Source of the DNA: Nymphaea colorata
Lineage: Eukaryota > Streptophyta > Magnoliopsida > Nymphaeales > Nymphaeaceae
DNA: 60,000 nt
Direction: 5' to 3'
Assembly: GCF_008831285.2 (NCBI RefSeq)
Contig: NC_045139.1
Location: forward strand, 542,204-602,203
Every line of letters starts with the position of its first letter. The stretch's first letter is position 1. A program made the translations under genes and the position numbers. Shown here piece after piece: positions 24,148-36,354 of the stretch. Under the pieces are notes generated by a model. The model searched no databases. It saw only the letters and a list, made by a program, of their open reading frames with translations, and was not told the DNA's origin.

Positions 24148-27100
24148 CACAGACACATATAAATATAAATATATGGTGTTTATGGTTGAAACTTGGGTTT
24201 GCGAAAAACCCAGTTTTAATGAAACACCATTTGTAAAAGGGAGTGAATAACTTGATAGAAAATTTCATTTTTGACTTGTCACCAAAACACATAAACCAGG
24301 TTTCAAGAGCTAGTTAAAAGGACCGGGTTATCACAAAACTTTATTTTCACACAGGACATCACTTTTCAAAGGTGTCATCCAAACACAACCATGTGGTTTT
24401 TATGTGACATGATGCTTAAAGTAAGGGCAGATTTGGGGGAAGGATTTTTGGTTAATGCATTATGCACGCGCAGATGGGGCTTGGGCCTAATACCCTTCAT
24501 CAGTCACTGTTATTATTATATACTTTTCAGATACAAGTTTGCTTAACTGCTTTTAGAAAAGTTTGGTTGAACAAAATTAGAGTTTGATATGCTTGGCAGG
24601 AGGTTTCAGCTTTAAGATGATGGAGTTCGAAAAGCAGAAAGAAAATTCAGTTTCTCTAATCAGTGCTGCTTCCTGTAATTTGGCAATGAATATGCCAGCC
24701 TAACCTCATCTTACTAACAATAAAAAGGCATTTCTTAGCATTCATCCACAGTTTTTTTTTTTTTTTTTTTGGCACATCCATCTACGCCTTACAACTATTG
24801 AAAACTCCATCCGTGCTTTTTCTTCAAGAATTTCAAATTAGACTTCCCAGAAATTCAAGTTTCAATCATCAGCCAAAATTGGTAAAAACGACACAATTAT
24901 GCTTCAAAGGTGGAAGGGAATGGCTGCACTAGTGTATTGATGTTGACGAATGTCAATTAATAAGAACACTTGATGATTCTGATCTTTTTGCTTAATAAGC
25001 GTGCCAATTAGTGGCCTGGCTTTGTTTTGCTTTCGTTCGAAGGCAGCAGATGGCAGCAACTCGCTGGCCATGAAGTGGTAGGAGGAATTCTTCTTCCTTC
25101 TTCTGATAAGAAAGCTGTGAGAAGGTGGCCAGAAACTGGAGAACTTGCGTGCTATTGACAAAGGGAGATGCAACTGTGATGGACATCTGTTTAGTGTTTA
25201 CTATATAAAATTGAAGAGAAGAAGAAGAAGACGGGTCAAGGGACGTCTTGCGTTCAGTTCAAAGGTCAAAGAAATGTGCCGGAGCGTTAGAAAAGTGTCA
25301 TCGTCAACAAGTTGTGCGTAATTTTAGAGGTCTGAAATTTAAACGGGCTGAATTCGGTAAAGTTCATAAGTGGTTATCTGTAGTTTTTATTTGTTTACAT
25401 ATAAGTATTTCTTAAAGTTTAAAACTTAAATTATTTGAAGACTTGAATAAATTTAAGTGGAAATATAAATTTAAAAAAAATTTATGTGTTGTATATAAAA
25501 TTTTGAAAAATGATATTTCGGTTTTAATCAAAATTTAAAAACTTTAAGCTCCTCTCGTGAAGCTCTGTCGCTTAAAACTTGATTCAAACTCTTGAACTTG
25601 ACACTTTGTGGATTGCCATATTTTGACGAGCATGTAATCAAACATTTAAATAAGAGAGAAACGTTTTCCTTACACCACACTTTTGGGGGTCTTCATGCAC
25701 CTAAATGACATGGAACAAGAATAAAGTTTTCACCTGAAGCTTATCTCCCTTACCTCTTTTCGCCTCAAAACAAGGTAAGTTACAACTTTTTCAAAAGTTG
25801 GAGACTATTTTACCATCAGGATGAAGACAAATTCATGTGACCCTTTCACTCAAACACCCACTTCAGGTCTCCTGGTCATCTTGATTTCAAATCTCTCCAC
25901 TTTTTTTGGTTTTTTGTTTCAATGGTCTCTGATCGCTTGATGGAACTTATGAAATGATTCTTGATTTCAAATCTCTCCACTTTTTTTTTGGCTTGATTCT
26001 CCTGATATTTGTTTGTGTTTATCCGGCTGGATTCTACTAATTGTGCAAGGAGAAAAGTGCAAATTATGGGGCTTGTCGTTCCTGCAAACAGTCTTCGGTC
26101 TTCCCACCGGGAAATCAAACAGTGGAAAATTTTTTCTTAGGAACTGCCTCATCTGGGTAGCAGTCCAATAATTGAGCCAACATGGGAAATTGTGCGCGTA
26201 ACAAGACAAAAAATCTTATCGTCTCGTGCACACCGTAGTGACTGCCGGAAGAAGTCTGAGAGAAAAAAGAGGGCGACATTGCACGTGCTGGAAGATATTC
26301 TACCAACTTCTTTGTTTTTCAAATCACTTTTTTACATAACCATTCTCCTTTTCACAGCAGTTAAAGGTTGTTTCTTTTTTTCTTAAATAGTCTGTTACCT
26401 TTTTATCGTTTTCCTGTTTGTCTTCGTCCTCTGCTTTAGCAGGAAACTTTTTTCCTGCTGGCTTTTCTCCCATGAAGGCTCCATCTTCCTCTCTTTCACC
26501 CTCTTCGTGGAATAAAAGTACCAACCAAGCTATCTATGACACTTGGTATTCAACTAACTTTACCGAGTAAAATCTTTGGATCAGAGCTTCAACTGTGGAA
26601 AAAACTGTCGCAGACAAACGGCTTTTTCCATGCAAACATGCAGAAGGTGTCTCAAGTTTACATTCATAAGTCATAACACGTGAATCCTTCATTTACAACT
26701 TCTAGTTTCACTTCGCTTCTCCCTTCGTGGTGCTTCTTCAAATCCCAATACTTATCTCAATGCAACATTTGCTTCACTTATATGAATGCATCATTTGCTT
26801 TCTAGCTCTTGCCAAGCATATATCTTTCTTTAAATTTCTCATTTGCTGGCAAATGTGCTTTTAGTATTAGGACAGAGAGAGAGAGAGAGGACCTTTGCCC
26901 ATTATTTCTTTTCTTCTTTACTTTGAAGGAAGAATTAGGTCGCCGAAAGTAATGTCCTTTCACGTTGGTAGCGTCCAAGGCATTTTAATATGCAAAAGCA
27001 AGCATTGTACAAGATTGAGCTAGATTGATCTGACCTCCGAAAGCAACATACAGAATCAAACTGACATCTCTCGCTCTCTCTCTCTCTCCTATTGCACACT

Positions 27101-30100
27101 CAAGGCACATGGCACTCAGCTCAACTTTCACACCAACTTTCAACCAAAAATTTTTAATGTTCCAACTATTACTGCCCTCCTTTGATGAATTCAAAGGGAA
27201 AACTCACCTGCCAACTCTCTTAGATGCAGTGGTAAAACTCTTAAAGGTGCTACCTCTCTGTTTCCAGGTTGTACACCTATGGCTTGAGGAGAAAGTGATG
27301 ATCGTACAAATCTAACTATAGCTGCTAACCATGGCTAGCCTGAGGAGTTTGGCACACCTGGCTGGGCCAATGCGTGTTTGGCGGCCGGAATGACACTTGC
27401 CAGCCAGCCATTTGTGTAAGCTAACACATGTCAGGGCCGCGGAGGCGGGGGAATGACCTTGGAGATTTTATGCTCTCGCTAATGAACAAGTCTCTCAGCT
27501 GAGAGTGATTTTCTTAGAGTAAAATTCCGAAAAAGATGGAGAACCATGGCAGATGCCAACGTGCCTCATGTTATCACATTCTTTTGCTGTTGTGTATCCA
27601 TGTCTTACATGCCAAATGAAGCATAAATGTGTTGGCTCTTCCTTCCTCTACACAAAAGACATGTGCTTTTGAGCAAGGAACATTTCAAGCACCATGTGTT
27701 ACTACTGTTTTCTAGCTGTTTGAAAAACATGCTTATATACTATATCATGTGATGTCAAACGTGTTGCTTGTCCCCAATTTGAGAAGAAAAAAGAATCTCG
27801 TAGATCACATTGGCACGCTTGTTGCTAGGCATACTCCACCATGGATATTAGAAGCACTAAGGCTATGCGATTTAAAGTAAGTATGTTGAAGAGAAAAATG
27901 AAAATGTGGGGTGCCATTCTCATCAAAAGATGAAAAATAAGATCCCTTATTCCATATGATGTAAGGACAAGATCCGATCAAACATGATAATCTTTTATCA
28001 GTGGTCACTTGTTCCTTTTCCCGAGAAAAGTTGAGACGAAATATCACATGACAGAAACCACCAACAAAGCTGTGAACTGCGAATGGACATGAGTGAGAGA
28101 TTGAATGCTTGATGGTCGAGCATTCAAGTCCTTGGTCTGGTATCTTTCTGCCTGCCACAACATCATTCGGTGGGTCTCCCCTCCCCCCTCAATTTTTCAA
28201 AAATCCAAATTTTACAGTTAAGTTTTCAAAAAAAACGTTTAGCCTGACCAAAGATTTTAAAAATTATATAATGGCCTTCTTTTGAAAAAAAAAAAAACAT
28301 TGGCTCCATTGGATGATTACCAAATTACTAGGATGGTTGAGATCTTACTATGGTCACACATGTGAAAGGACATAACAAATAACCTCCTTTTAGATTATAG
28401 TGTTGGTATGTCTGGCTAATATATGTAGAGTGTAGCTGGTGTAAGTGAGAAGAGTACCATCACTCTCATATTTTTGAAATAAAATAGATCATGTCAGGTC
28501 CTTTTCATTATTTAACTGCTTGGGCATATATATAGGAAATATGCGGTTAAGCGAAAGATATAAAAACTTAGATGTGCTTTTATTGTATCTCCAAAATTTG
28601 GGCATACTTTCGCAAAAAGTTCAACATTGTCTGGACAAAGCTCTTTAATTGGCACTTGTCTGTACTTAAATGAGCTGCTCTTAATGAAAGACTCCAAGTG
28701 CTACGGTCAACTAGAGGAGTGGGCTTCCAGGGCCCATTAGAATAAGGGACGGCCCCTTTTTTTTCTCCATCTCTCTTGGTCCAAAAGGTTCTTGTTCTGT
28801 TCTGCGACGCTTTCTACGACACATTCCTGTGAGAAAATAAACTGCCAAGGTTACCCTAGCTCCATTTAATGGAGTCTCACCACTAGCTCCTTCCTTCAAG
28901 GTGCCCTGAGCCATAAATGGCTGTGAAGATTTTCTGTGGGCAGCCCAACTATGGCATGAGGAATCCGGCCATGGTGAATGGGTGCCATTTATTTGCTGTT
29001 TCTCTCGGCCCCGAGTGGACATGACAAGGGATGGTGGATATTCAGAGACGCTTTCATTTAATAAAATCAAATTTTTGTTGACTTCAATGAGGAGCGTAGC
29101 AGGTAGTGCAGGTGAAAGCTAACCCATGTTTAGGACCAACCAAAACCGTTCACAGTGTCAACTGGAGAGAAAATGTCTTCCCATTTTTTTTTTTCAAAGC
29201 GATCTGCAGAAAGACATATGAATCAAGAAATCCAATCTTCTTTTAACTATAACAGGACCTCCAATCCACCTCTGGCCTTTGAATAAGAAGAATTCCGTGG
29301 AAGCATCCTCATGCTCTTTAATTTCTTTAAGAATCTCTCAAGATATGAGATTCCTGACTCATTTTCATGCTACCAAAACCCAATAATTGGTTGAGCTTTT
29401 AGTTTTTCTTTAATGGCTGCTGAATGTTGTATTTTGAAGGGACGGGGGTTGATGGGTATTGAATATTATCAGAACACCCAAGTGAAGGTGTTCCTCCCGG
29501 CCAATTACACATCTGAGTCATGTCGACTTGGGGATCCATTGGCCACAGGCAAAATCCTAGCGACAACGACAAGATTAATATTACTGTGCTTGAGCACACA
29601 AAAGTTGAAGAAAAAGTCCGAATTAGGTTGCAAAAGACTACAGTGAAAGAATATTGCAGTGGATCTCAGAAGTTCTGTCAAAGGGGGCCTCCACTTTATT
29701 TAATTGTTGGCAGATGGAAGCTAGAGTTTATTGGCCTCGCGTGGCTAGAATAGGTTGGGATCGCTGGTTTTTTATGATCATTGGATTCCTGCCACAATCA
29801 TCCTATATTCTGGTTTCTTTGTTCTGAATATTCTAAGAGTCAAGTTGCATAACATTGGCCGTTCATGGTTGTTGTGCGTGTGACTTCTGTTAGTAACTGT
29901 GTGGAGTACTTGAGAAGGTCATCGTTGTCGATTGTTTAAGATCTAAGCAAATTTCGGAAGATTTGTTTTGTTGTTGCTTGGTGCGCTGTTTTTCTGCCGT
30001 GGGAATCAGTTACCGTTCGATTCTCTTGAGCATGTCTTCGAGCAAGACAGAGTTAGGTGTACCTTTTGAGATCATACAACTTTTCGCAGGATTCTTATGC

Positions 30101-31120
30101 TCCTCTGAGAAGGGTTTATTCATGACTAGATTATCTGTTCCAAATATAAAAAACAAACAACAGTTTTTTTCTTTTTTTTTGTTGAAATCTAGTTCATATT
30201 GCATAATTGATGAAATCTACTGAATGTTTAGAAGAAAATCATTTATTTACTACAAAAAGTGTAAATATTAATGCCGCTAAACCTTCAAGTTCAGTTTTCA
30301 TGCATTTGGTTATCCCCATTTGGGCAGAGACACTTGGTCACACTTTTTAGCAGCACAAAATTCTTTTGCAGCTATTCAGTCTTCTTAAATAAAAAAGGTA
30401 GGCAAGGTCAATTTTATTACCCAGCTCACAACTCATCCTATTAGTCGATTTCACTATAAATTAAGCCAAAATTTTACAAACAAAACAAATGATTGTATGA
30501 GACCAAAGTTTATAATCTCTTTTAATATTCGTTCTAACTCCTTTCACATAAAAGAGACATTTCTTTATCTCGAATCTGAGATCCAAAATGATCAAAGATG
30601 ACTGAGGATCTCAAATTCACTTGAGATACGAGGTTTTGGCGACATACGTAGGATCTCAAATCCTCATTTTTTAGAGTCACAAAATCCGGCATTTTTACCT
30701 TTGTGGGTAGATGTATAATTCACGAGATATAATTTCTACCGAACATTTGGGTACACTTGTTTCAAGTGTTTGATCTAACAACACGCCAGAAAAAATGCCA
30801 ACCTATGGAAAAAAACAAGTGAATAATGTGTCAATTATATACATCAGATTGTTTGTGACCATCAAATATCTAATCGCACAAAAGTTGCATCTTTCGACAA
30901 CTTTCTTACAAGGCAGAGCCACAATGAGATAATTATGAGTGAGTCCAGCACGCGTCACGATCTCACGGCAGGTTCATTCATTACTTCATCACCAACACGT
31001 CTTATGCAGATTAAAAAAAAACACACACAATGCTTTTTCTTGGATTTTCGTAGCTGCACTGAAGATAATTTTACATTTAAACATTTGCATTTTCTTATAA
31101 TTATTGAACAATGTTACTTG
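24143..31120. other. Long intergenic stretch, no convincing gene
   Basis: Seven kilobases with many short overlapping frames (up to about 119 codons, 28711-29070 minus) and none with a recognisable domain. Visible structure: a T18 run at 24752-24769; AT-rich sequence around 25380-25570 resembling the interior found near 47230-47360 and 54460-54560; a 29-bp exact direct repeat at 25881-25909 and 25961-25989; short GA/CT tracts at 26874-26889 and 27068-27088. No tRNA, snRNA or microRNA precursor recognised. Confidence 0.45.
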
Positions 31121-31425
31121 CTCTTCTTTTATTTATGACAAAATAGATAAATGTATGTAGGATAGATCGAAGCAACGGAGGTGAGAGAGAGAGAGATGAA
31201 GGTTTTCTGTGTCTTTACTTTCCTGTGAGGATTCTTTCCTCCCCAGGAAAAATTCTGCCCGCTTTTGTCCCTTTTCTCTTTCTATACGCCTTTCCGACTT
31301 ACTCGTTGCCTTTGCCGTTGGCGTTGTTTTCTCTCTCTTCTGTGGCAAGGTTTTTGGGGAGGAATGCCGCTAGATCAGTAAGAGTTGTTAGCGATGCAGG
31401 ATATTGCCGGGGAATTATATTATGG

Positions 31426-31434
31426 TTAGGGTTT
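31426..31434 (-). promoter_or_regulatory. Telo-box-like motif AAACCCTAA
   Basis: TTAGGGTTT on the + strand is the telo-box, common in promoters of plant translation and cell-growth genes. It lies about 900 bp upstream of the NYN-protein ATG, just after a CT-rich stretch (31320-31340). The sequence from here to 32342 is more GC-rich than the intergenic DNA to the left, so it may be promoter and 5' UTR; a possible UTR donor is AAAG|GTACTT at 32216. A single short motif can be chance. Confidence 0.3.
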
Positions 31435-32342
31435 CTGCTGGTTAAGTAATACCAGGGAGAGGGGAAGCGCGGCGCTGAAGTATCGGAGGCCGGCTTCGTG
31501 GCAGAGGAGCCCGTTTTTTGAGGAAGATTCTCGATCATACAGCCATCGAAACTTGCTGGGGGTTGGCGTCGGCGAGAGTCTGAGAGGAGTCGGCAATTGC
31601 TGAAGCTAGTGGTCGCAAGGGAGGAGTTCTGAATGGTCGGGAGGGGGTGAATGAGTCGATGATTGCCGAGGAAAGGAGGAAGCGCGTTGTGGTTTAGTAT
31701 GGTTGGCGACATTCGATCGCGGAGGAGAACGGCAGGGAGGATGCGAGAGTTTTGGTAGAATGGTAGCAGTGAGTTGGTGTTTTTCAGTTAAGAGCTAGGT
31801 GGATCGTGGATCATTTGTGCATGGGATTTTACTTTCTTCTGAAATGAGATTGATATTGTTCTTTAAAACCCTTTGAGCACGTTTGATGTGATTCTTAGTT
31901 CGGAGTCTAAGTCAGAATTTGAAGCACGTACATAGTTTTTTGGGACAGAAAGATTTGGGAAAACAATCAAAGGAAAGAAGTGAGGGAAGGGAAGGAATTT
32001 TTCGAAGGCAAAGAGAGTCCTTTCAGAGAATCACTGTATTTTTTGCCTTTCTAAACGGTGACGGTAGCCATTTTTGGAGAACAATTTCAAGTTTCCGGAG
32101 AAGCCACGATCAGGATACGTTTTTCGGGTTTTACTTATTGAAATGAGGAGCCCTTAGTGATTGTCTTTCAGCCATTTGTTGTCTTTCGGAGAAGAAAGAT
32201 CCCGTTCGACATAAAGGTACTTGATTCTGAACTCTGTACCTTCCTCGCTTTATAAATTATACCTTGGGATTATCGTCTGTTACATAGCAGAGGAATTAGT
32301 ATTACTTTCTGCTTAACTTTAATTTGTGAATGCGTTGTTCAA

Positions 32343-33434
32343 ATGGATGCCATTTCACGAAGATCCTTGCGATTATACTCCCGCTTATCTCTGGTACTGC
32401 CTCTCAGGATGTTAGTTCATACTGGTAATGTCAATTCTATTTTGCCGGAGCCAAAAAGAACTGTCGATAGTAGTGTAGGGATCTTTTGGGATTTGGATAA
32501 TAAACCACCAACCTCGGTTCCTCCTTATGATGCTGCTGTTAGGCTTAAGATAGCTGCTTCAGGATTTGGTGTGGTGCGATACATGGTGGCGTATGCAAAT
32601 AGACATGCTTTCACTTACGTTCCACCAGATGTGAGATTACAAAGGAGAGAGAGGAAGGCGTTGGATCGTGCAGAAAGTAGAGGATTGGCAAAACCTGATG
32701 TTCCATATATTTGTCGAGTATGTGGGAGGAAATTCCACACAAACGTCAAGCTAGTTAATCATTTCAAGGAATTGCACGAGAGAGAGCAGATAAAGCGGAT
32801 GAATCGACTCAACTCAGCTAAGGGGAAACGGAGGATAGAGTTGGCCGGCAAGATGGCAATGAAAATAGAGAAGTACAAGGCTGCAGCTAGAGATATCTTG
32901 ACTCCGAAGGTTGGATACGGACTGGCTGGTGAAATCAAACGCGCGGGTTTCTGGGTTAGGACGGTACCTGATAAGCCACAAGCCGCTGACATTGCACTTA
33001 GAGATCATATACTGGAGACAATGGAGCGTGGACTTAAGTGCTTGGTTCTTGTGTCAGATGACTCAGATTTTGTTGATGTATTGAAGGAGGCGAGGTATAA
33101 AAGTCTGAAAACAGTTGTAGTAGGGGATAAAAATGATGGAGCACTCAAAAGATGTGCTGACACCAGTTTCTCATGGCATGACATTGCATCCGGAAAGGCT
33201 AAGAAGGAAGCTGTATCAACTGTAAGCCGATGGAATGATCGTGAAATATTGAAGAAACTGGAGTGGACTTATGTACCGAAGGTTGAGATCAGTGATTCTG
33301 TTGATTTTGAACTTGAAACAGATACAGAGTGTGAGAATGCATGTATCCATACAGATGAGGGCCTAGAGGGAAATCAAAATTCCAGTCCATGGTGGAAATT
33401 GGACTCTGATTCTGATAACATAATTTCTAAGTGA
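32343..33434 (+). CDS. NYN-domain protein with C2H2 zinc finger
   Basis: 363 aa in one exon. The N-terminus (about 1-40) is Arg/Ser/Leu-rich without acidic residues, as in mitochondrial or plastid transit peptides. The NYN domain, a PIN-like nuclease fold, starts with VGIFWDLDNKPP (46-57; acidic D50 and D52). It is split by an insert carrying one C2H2 finger, C124-X2-C127-X12-H140-X4-H145, and a basic helix (146-180). It resumes with the GYGLAGEIKRAGFWV region (191-205), D216, VLVSDDSDF (236-243) and VVVGD (258-262). Acidic residues at these places are what metal-dependent NYN nucleases use, so the site looks intact. The C-terminus (318-363) is acidic. It resembles the Arabidopsis At5g52010-type C2H2-like proteins; their substrate is not known to me. 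ATG chosen: first in a long open frame, preceded by stops. The tail is duplicated downstream. Confidence 0.88.
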   Translation: MDAISRRSLRLYSRLSLVLPLRMLVHTGNVNSILPEPKRTVDSSVGIFWDLDNKPPTSVPPYDAAVRLKIAASGFGVVRYMVAYANRHAFTYVPPDVRLQRRERKALDRAESRGLAKPDVPYICRVCGRKFHTNVKLVNHFKELHEREQIKRMNRLNSAKGKRRIELAGKMAMKIEKYKAAARDILTPKVGYGLAGEIKRAGFWVRTVPDKPQAADIALRDHILETMERGLKCLVLVSDDSDFVDVLKEARYKSLKTVVVGDKNDGALKRCADTSFSWHDIASGKAKKEAVSTVSRWNDREILKKLEWTYVPKVEISDSVDFELETDTECENACIHTDEGLEGNQNSSPWWKLDSDSDNIISK

Positions 33435-33570
33435 TGGTGATTGGAACTTGAAACAGATTCGGAGTGTGAGAATGCACATATCCACACTGATGAGGGCCTA
33501 CAGGAAATCAAAATTCCAGTCCATGGTGGAAATTGGACTCTGATTCTGATAACATAATTTCTAAGTGATG
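33302..33570 (+). repeat. Tandem duplication of the NYN gene's 3' coding end
   Basis: 33302-33436 (last ~44 codons, stop and two bases) is repeated at 33437-33570 with about 90% identity. The second copy has one base deleted (GAGGGAAATC versus CAGGAAATC), so it would not read through in the original frame, and its own stop is at 33566-33568. The first copy provides the stop actually used, and the second copy falls in the 3' UTR. Confidence 0.9.
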
Positions 33571-33879
33571 TTTCATATTTTTATACAATCCAGAAATATG
33601 TTGAAATTGATTTCCTTTTTCAATTTGAAATGCAAAACAAACTTTCTGGCACTGACTAAAATCATCTTGCTTTGGTCGTTTATAAAGTAGGTATTTTTTT
33701 TCCCTATATGTTTGTTTATGATTATCATTCATTGTGTTCTCTTTAGTGGACGTACAAGGTTAACAAGGAAGAAGCCACAATATTGACAATAACAGCCTAG
33801 AAAGGCAATGAAACAGCAGAATTCTTGATCGTGCCCCTTTACGTTTCAAATTGAGGAGGATACACACACAAAAAATCCC

Positions 33880-35480
33880 CTGTTTGGCATTGTGAGAGAG
33901 AGGTTTATACATCAGACAAGAGGGTTACTTTTACTTTTTAGTGTTTGGTTGGGATTTGTACTCCTTTCGGTTTGTGGCTTGCCATGGATTGAAAGTATCT
34001 TTTGAATTAAACAGTATTGTCTTGAATTCTCTCAAACAAATAAATTAAAAGACCAATCAGTTTCAGCAGTTGATGAAACAGGTTAGTATTGTGAAAGCCA
34101 AAAGCAAATTCCATGTAGTTGGACAACTTTTAGACAGGTTTTTCAGCTATCAGTTGACATTCTTAAATTTAATCCTGGTCTTCCCATTCAACTTGTAAGG
34201 GGAAGCGACAGTCTGGAAGATGAAGCATCATCAACTAGGAGACGGCACTAACTCAACACCAGAGGATCGATGTCACCCATCAAACTCTTCCATATCCCTT
34301 ATGGAATAGTCATCGTTTCTTCGATCGTACATTTTCAAACAACTCCTGCTATTTGTTCCCAAGGACTGAGGTACTTCTATGGCCTGCCTAGGGCTTAGAT
34401 AACCTGCGTATCGGTGAAGTTCTTAAACTCAATTATCTATTTAGGAATTTCAGTCTGATCTCCCATTCAACTTCTAAAGTGAAGTGACAGTCTGGAAGAG
34501 GAAATGCCATCAGCTAGGAGAAAATGCAAACTCAACGTCCAGAGTATCAAGCTCACCCGTCAATTCTTCCATATCCCTTATGGGTTGCAGTTCACAGATT
34601 GTCTTTTTAATTCTTGTACTATGATTGTCAAACAACTTACCACAATTTGTTTCGAAGGGCTGAGGTAGCTCTATGTGCTTCAAAGACCTTAAATTTACCT
34701 GTCTGTGTCTAATTAAATTCATTCATTAAAGTTCTTAACCTCATTTATCTATTTGGAAATTCCATTCACCGTCTTTATGGATGTTAGCCTCTTGAGTTCC
34801 AAATGCATGAGAGGCTATCTCATTTTTATTGTTATTCTGTTTTATTTGGTGGAGCTATGTCTCTTTCCCCTTAGTGAATATCAACATGGAAAAATGCCAC
34901 ATCATAACAATCACAACTGGGGAAGTCTGTGGACCAGGAGAAATGTCCTGATTTCTAGATCTGGCCTGTTGACTTTGAAAAGAAGAGGCTATTCCCCATT
35001 TGGCCAGTGTATAAGAGAGCCATATATGTCAGACAAGAAGGTAATTTCAGTGGTAGTTCGGGTGTGTCTTTCTTTCAATTTTTTGGGCTTCTATGAATTG
35101 GAAGTATCTTTAAGTCAAATATCAGTGCCTCTGATTTCTATAAACCAACTAAATTATAAGCCTCAGTTCCAGCAGTCGGACAAAACTAGTGAACTGTTTT
35201 GTTTGCAAAAGTGAAAAACATATTCCATGGAGGAGTTGCACAAGTTTTAGTGATATTGTTAGCCAGTATAAGCTTCTAGTTATCTTTCCATTCACCTTCT
35301 ATGGGATATCAATTTCCTTACGAGATGCAGTTCTGAGTTCACAGATCAAAGTTTTTGACTTTTATTTTGCATTCTCAAACAACTCCTACAATTTGTTTCC
35401 AAAGGCTGAGGTACCTCTATAGGCTTCAAAAAGCACCTAGCTTACCTGTCTTTACATGTCTGATTGGATTTAATCATTTA
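33880..35480 (+). repeat. ~1.1-kb diverged tandem duplication plus an extra partial copy
   Basis: The order of sequence at about 33880-34400 (TTTGGC..., ...CAGACAAGA.GG, GGATTGAAAGTATCTTT, CAGTTGATGAAACA, ...TTTTCAAACAACTCCTGC.ATTTGTTCCCAAGGACTGAGGTACTTCTAT) recurs at about 34985-35420. The second half occurs a third time at about 34440-34700 (TCTGGAAGA..., CTTCCATATCCCTTATGG, CAAACAACTTACCAC). Copies are clearly diverged. Position between the NYN and MAPK genes suggests 5' UTR intron or intergenic DNA. Open frames here (for example 34753-35214) are not conserved between copies, so I do not call them. Confidence 0.75.
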
Positions 35481-36348
35481 AGTTCTTAAGCTGGATTGTC
35501 TGTTTGGCAATTCAGTTCTTCTCCTGTTGCACGTCATACATGAACAATGTGAAAAGTTCAATTTTCTTAACTTGGTTGACTTAACTTCTTAAATGTTCTT
35601 GACTGCATCAGTCGAGTGATCCATAGAATTCAAGAATGCCTGTGTTAAACTTGGCTTCTTGTGCATCCTAACCATGCAGTTTTAAAAATTTTCATTATTG
35701 GTGTCCTAGGTTGAAAGGCAGCTAAAATATTGTCTCCCCTCCATTATTCTTATTATTATGGAACTTCATTAACCACTACTTTGGAAGCATCCCTTCATCA
35801 TCCTGCTTCAATTAGTCAATCTTACGATATTAAATTACTGGAAATACTCTACAGTTTGAGAATATGCTTGCGTAATTGAGATGTCATTGTGGGTTTTCCG
35901 AAATACGTTGTAGTGGCAAAACTCATGTTACGTGTAAGACATGCATCGTCACAAATATCAGTCAGGTAAGATCTTGGCAAGGGTACTGCTAAAGCGAGTC
36001 TGTAGTCTGTACCTTTTTTATTTTGTTTTTACAAGGAACTTGCAGAAAATGTATTCCAGTACCATTGTTGTAAGTTTTTCTTTTTGGAGTTTTTCAAGTT
36101 TATTATGATTAACTGGCATATTCTTCATTCTGGAAAAGGGCTTTCTGAGACATGCTGAGTTAGAAATTTCATATAGTTGTATTATATGCAAGTGATTGGT
36201 TTGCCTATGAGCACATGCAGACACACACATAACATCTATTTTGAAATATTATTGAGTGTATTTTTTTTTAAGATTCTTTCTTTGTCTTAGTGTCTTGTAA
36301 ATTTTTGTATTTTTAACTTTTTTCTTATTGTTTTTACTGGAAGTTGCA

Positions 36349-36354
36349 GTCTGA
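36349..36354 (+). promoter_or_regulatory. Likely 5'-UTR intron acceptor of the MAPK gene
   Basis: A T-rich tract (36303-36336) ends in TTGCAG at 36344-36349, five bases before the ATG at 36354. The first transcribed exon is therefore probably non-coding and lies upstream; I could not locate its donor. Confidence 0.5.

Noticed and set aside
31299-31712. 137-codon open frame on the minus strand upstream of the NYN gene
   Set aside because: No family resemblance. It lies in the likely promoter/5' UTR of the NYN gene, and the frame may be favoured by the higher GC content.
34753-35214. 153-codon open frame in the duplicated region before the MAPK gene
   Set aside because: The frame is not preserved in the sister copies of the duplication and has no domain, so it is chance.
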